Position numbers and translations under genes: made by a program. Below, in pieces: positions 63,857 through 64,000 of a stretch of DNA of 64,000 nt. The stretch lies in the NCBI RefSeq assembly GCF_009831575.1, contig NZ_WUUT01000006.1, forward strand, positions 124,001 through 188,000, given 5' to 3'. The DNA comes from Halovenus carboxidivorans (GTDB lineage: Archaea; Halobacteriota; Halobacteria; Halobacteriales; Haloarculaceae). Within the stretch, counting starts at the first letter, position 1, and each line of letters begins with the position of its first letter. The notes under the pieces are model-generated. The model was not told the origin of the DNA. It made no database searches and saw only the letters and a program-made list of their open reading frames with translations.

Positions 63857-64000
63857 TCACCGCTCGCTCATCCACTCTTTCGCCTCCTCCATGCTGTCGG
63901 TCCACAGCGCGTCGTACGGCAGTGCTTCGAGGCGGTCCTGCATCCGGTCGCGGTCCATCTGTGCGATTGCACTCTCCGGGTAGACGACGCAGTTGTACTC
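63857..64000 (-). CDS. C-terminal end of an unidentified protein
   Basis: A 47-residue tail of a minus-strand gene that continues beyond the right edge. It reads ...VVYPESAIAQMDRDRMQDRLEALPYDALWTDSMEEAKEWMSER. The acidic, Leu- and Met-rich composition fits a haloarchaeal protein. I cannot name a family from this part. Confidence 0.55.
   Translation of the reverse strand, partial: EYNCVVYPESAIAQMDRDRMQDRLEALPYDALWTDSMEEAKEWMSER

Overview
The window is chromosomal DNA of a haloarchaeon (class Halobacteria). The evidence is a GC-rich coding bias, acidic proteins, archaeal information-processing genes (Rpo11/RpoL, Rpo7, Spt4, eIF2-gamma, FEN1, MBF1), a tRNA-Met with an archaeal intron, Tat-type lipoproteins and a PGF-CTERM-like tail on a surface binding protein. 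I cannot fix the genus.

Positions 1-42109 are mostly core chromosome. In order they hold: a DUF445/DUF4393 pair; a WS/DGAT-like acyltransferase divergent from a Baeyer-Villiger-type monooxygenase; hisF; intron-containing tRNA-Met; a VOC protein; tRNA-Thr; a Trm5-like tRNA methyltransferase; rpo11; a pabB-pabA-pabC operon; aroE; fen1; a HalX response regulator; MBF1; an F420-type reductase; an ABC-2 export pair; a CtaA-CtaB fusion; a btuCD/btuF set; tRNA-Lys; an S9 peptidase; a DsbA-like lipoprotein; the eIF2-gamma/PIN/Rpo7/Spt4/dephospho-CoA kinase cluster; and many small zinc-ribbon or membrane proteins. Near 40.3-42 kb the order decays: there is a frameshifted lipoprotein gene and a possible old att remnant.

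Positions 42110-63675 are two integrative elements in tandem, both inserted at the 3' end of tRNA-Phe (63676-63749, minus strand). A 33-bp copy of the tRNA 3' end lies at 42110 and an 18-bp copy at 51006. Each unit starts with a homologous tyrosine recombinase at its left end. Element 1 (42.1-51.0 kb) carries an ACR3-like transporter, a P-loop protein, a DUF262/DUF1524 (GmrSD-like) restriction protein and a SWIM protein. Element 2 (51.0-63.7 kb) carries a UDG-superfamily protein with altered motifs, a PrimPol/helicase-like protein whose primase acidic motif is lost, a single-chain type IIG-like restriction-modification enzyme followed immediately by a PLD-family nuclease, an 842-residue zinc-ribbon protein with a FokI-like PD...DxK motif, and a bPH/SHOCT protein flanked by two copies of an 84-bp hairpin-forming repeat. 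Both elements have visibly lower GC than the chromosome, especially around 47.7-50 kb and 54.8-63 kb.

The best candidate for an undescribed system is the 55.1-63.4 kb cassette: type IIG enzyme, PLD nuclease, 842-residue nuclease-like protein, bPH/SHOCT protein and hairpin repeats. The sequence supports a defence reading, but no defence function is proven. After tRNA-Phe the window ends inside the C-terminal part of an unidentified minus-strand gene.
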